Positions 14,568 to 15,465 of a stretch of 15,465 nt of DNA are shown piece after piece. The notes under the pieces were generated by a model. It was not told where the DNA came from, searched no databases, and saw only the letters and a list, made by a program, of their open reading frames with translations. The stretch's first letter is position 1; every line of letters begins with the position of its first letter. The stretch covers positions 1 to 15,465 of the forward strand of contig CAKZXL010000949.1 of NCBI GenBank assembly GCA_937883885.1, given 5' to 3'. The position numbers and the translations under genes were made by a program. This DNA is from an uncultured Aquincola sp. Lineage in GTDB: Bacteria; Pseudomonadota; Gammaproteobacteria; Burkholderiales; Burkholderiaceae.

Positions 14568-15465
14568 ACGAGCAACCCGCCTTCGGCGAGGCCGACCTCA
14601 GCAACTGCGAGCGCGAGCTGATCCACCTGGCCGGCTCGGTGCAGCCGCATGGCGCCCTGCTGGTGCTGCGCGCGGCCGACGGCCTGGTGCTGCAGGCCAG
14701 CGACAACGTGGCCGAGGTGCTGGGCCTGCCGCTGCGGCAGCTGCTGGAGCGGCCGCTGTCGGTGCTGGGCGGCAGCCTGGCCGCCGAGGTGGCGGCGCTG
14801 GCCACGCAGCCGCTGGATGAACCGGTGCCGCTGCAGGCCACCAGCGCCGCCGATGGCATGCCGCGCGCGCTGGAAGGCAGCCTGCACCGCGTGCCCGGCC
14901 CGCCCGCCGGCGGCCTGCTGGTGGTGGAGGTGGAAGCGGTGCAGCTGGCTGCCAGCCAGCGCCACACCGCCGGCATCGACGAGCCCACGGCCCTGGCCTG
15001 CGTCTCGGCCACGGTGCAGCGCCTGTCGGCCGCCGCCAGCCTGGGCGCGCTGGCCGATGCGGCGGTGCAGGGCATCCATGAACTCACCGGCTACGACCGG
15101 GTGATGGTCTACCAGTTCGACCCCGACGGGCACGGCAAGATCATTGCGGAGGCGCGCGACCCGCGGCTCGAATCGCTGCTGGGCCACCACTACCCGGCCA
15201 CCGACATCCCGCAGCGCGCGCGCAGCCTGTACCTGCGCAACCGCGTGCGGGTGCTGGTGGACGTGGACGCGCCGGCTTCGCCCCTGGTGCCGCGACAGCT
15301 GCCGGCCACCGGGCAGGAGCTGGACATGTCGATGAGCTACCTGCGCAGCATGTCGCCGCTGCACCTGCAGTACCTGCGCAACATGGGCGTCACGGCCACG
15401 CTGGTGGTGTCTCTGGTGCACGAGGGTCGGCTGTGGGGCCTGATCGCCTGCCACCACTACCGGCC
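14564..15465 (+). CDS. bphP: Bacteriophytochrome BphP (partial, continues past right edge)
   Basis: Red/far-red photoreceptor; 300 residues visible, covering the PAS domain (about 15-125) and most of the chromophore-binding GAF domain (from about 142). Cys15 in SNCERELIHLAGSVQPHG aligns with the biliverdin-attaching cysteine of bacterial phytochromes. The GAF chromophore motif YPATDIPQRARSLY (210-223) has the key Asp214, with Thr for the commoner Ser before it. SPLHLQYLRNMGV supplies the pyrrole-water His267, and ACHHY near the edge supplies the His that faces ring D. It should therefore bind biliverdin. The PHY and output domains (usually histidine kinase, sometimes other) lie outside. Start GTG 14564 overlaps the ppsR stop as GTGA, so the two are translated in a coupled way. 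In Bradyrhizobium ORS278 a phytochrome of this kind relieves PpsR repression. Confidence 0.94.
   Translation, partial: MNEQPAFGEADLSNCERELIHLAGSVQPHGALLVLRAADGLVLQASDNVAEVLGLPLRQLLERPLSVLGGSLAAEVAALATQPLDEPVPLQATSAADGMPRALEGSLHRVPGPPAGGLLVVEVEAVQLAASQRHTAGIDEPTALACVSATVQRLSAAASLGALADAAVQGIHELTGYDRVMVYQFDPDGHGKIIAEARDPRLESLLGHHYPATDIPQRARSLYLRNRVRVLVDVDAPASPLVPRQLPATGQELDMSMSYLRSMSPLHLQYLRNMGVTATLVVSLVHEGRLWGLIACHHYR

Noticed and set aside
1..15465. CRISPR arrays, tRNA or rRNA genes, insertion sequences, attachment sites
   Set aside because: I saw no regularly spaced repeats, no tRNA-like cloverleaf, and no transposase or integrase frame or terminal inverted repeats.

Overview
The window is part of a photosynthesis gene cluster from a GC-rich (about 70% by eye) purple bacterium. 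The best fit is a betaproteobacterium of the order Burkholderiales, near Rubrivivax/Roseateles. Reasons: spheroidene/spirilloxanthin-type carotenoid genes (crtE, crtD, crtC, crtI, crtB), a ppsR-bphP regulatory pair, and a glutamyl-tRNA reductase (C5-pathway hemA, not the ALA synthase of alphaproteobacteria). The genus is an inference. No database was searched.

Layout. (1) 1-3242: crtE (minus, cut by the left edge) faces away from crtD-crtC (plus). The AT-rich gap between them holds two perfect TGT-N12-ACA PpsR operators. (2) 3243-8045: a block without known photosynthesis genes. It holds a GGDEF diguanylate cyclase with an unrecognised N-terminal domain, a chemoreceptor with a sigma-28 (flagellar) promoter, a small membrane protein coupled to an ExoD-family protein, and an apparently orphan antitoxin-like HTH gene behind a possible toxin remnant. 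(3) 12165 down to 8066, minus strand: a tight unit crtI-crtB-hemA plus a 51-residue membrane protein, joining carotenoid synthesis to the first committed step of tetrapyrrole synthesis. (4) 12245-15465, plus strand: a CcmC-like protein that lacks the WWD heme motif, a CcmD-like microprotein, ppsR, and bphP (cut by the right edge). The genes are packed tightly and ppsR/bphP overlap by GTGA. A third PpsR operator lies in the gap between crtI and this unit.

How they work together. CrtE makes GGPP, CrtB joins two into phytoene, CrtI desaturates it, CrtC hydrates the psi end and CrtD adds the 3,4 double bond. HemA supplies 5-aminolevulinate for heme and bacteriochlorophyll. PpsR binding at the three operators would control crtE, crtD-crtC, crtI-crtB-hemA and probably its own unit. 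BphP has every biliverdin-binding residue expected in the part seen and would bring in red/far-red light. This PpsR has a single cysteine and lacks the redox cysteine of the helix-turn-helix, so light (or heme) control looks more likely than thiol redox control.

Main points for a second look: the heme-motif-less CcmC/CcmD-like pair beside ppsR-bphP, the nearly cysteine-free PpsR, the absence of any usable start codon for full-length crtC, the autoregulatory operator, and the unknown sensor domain on the GGDEF protein.
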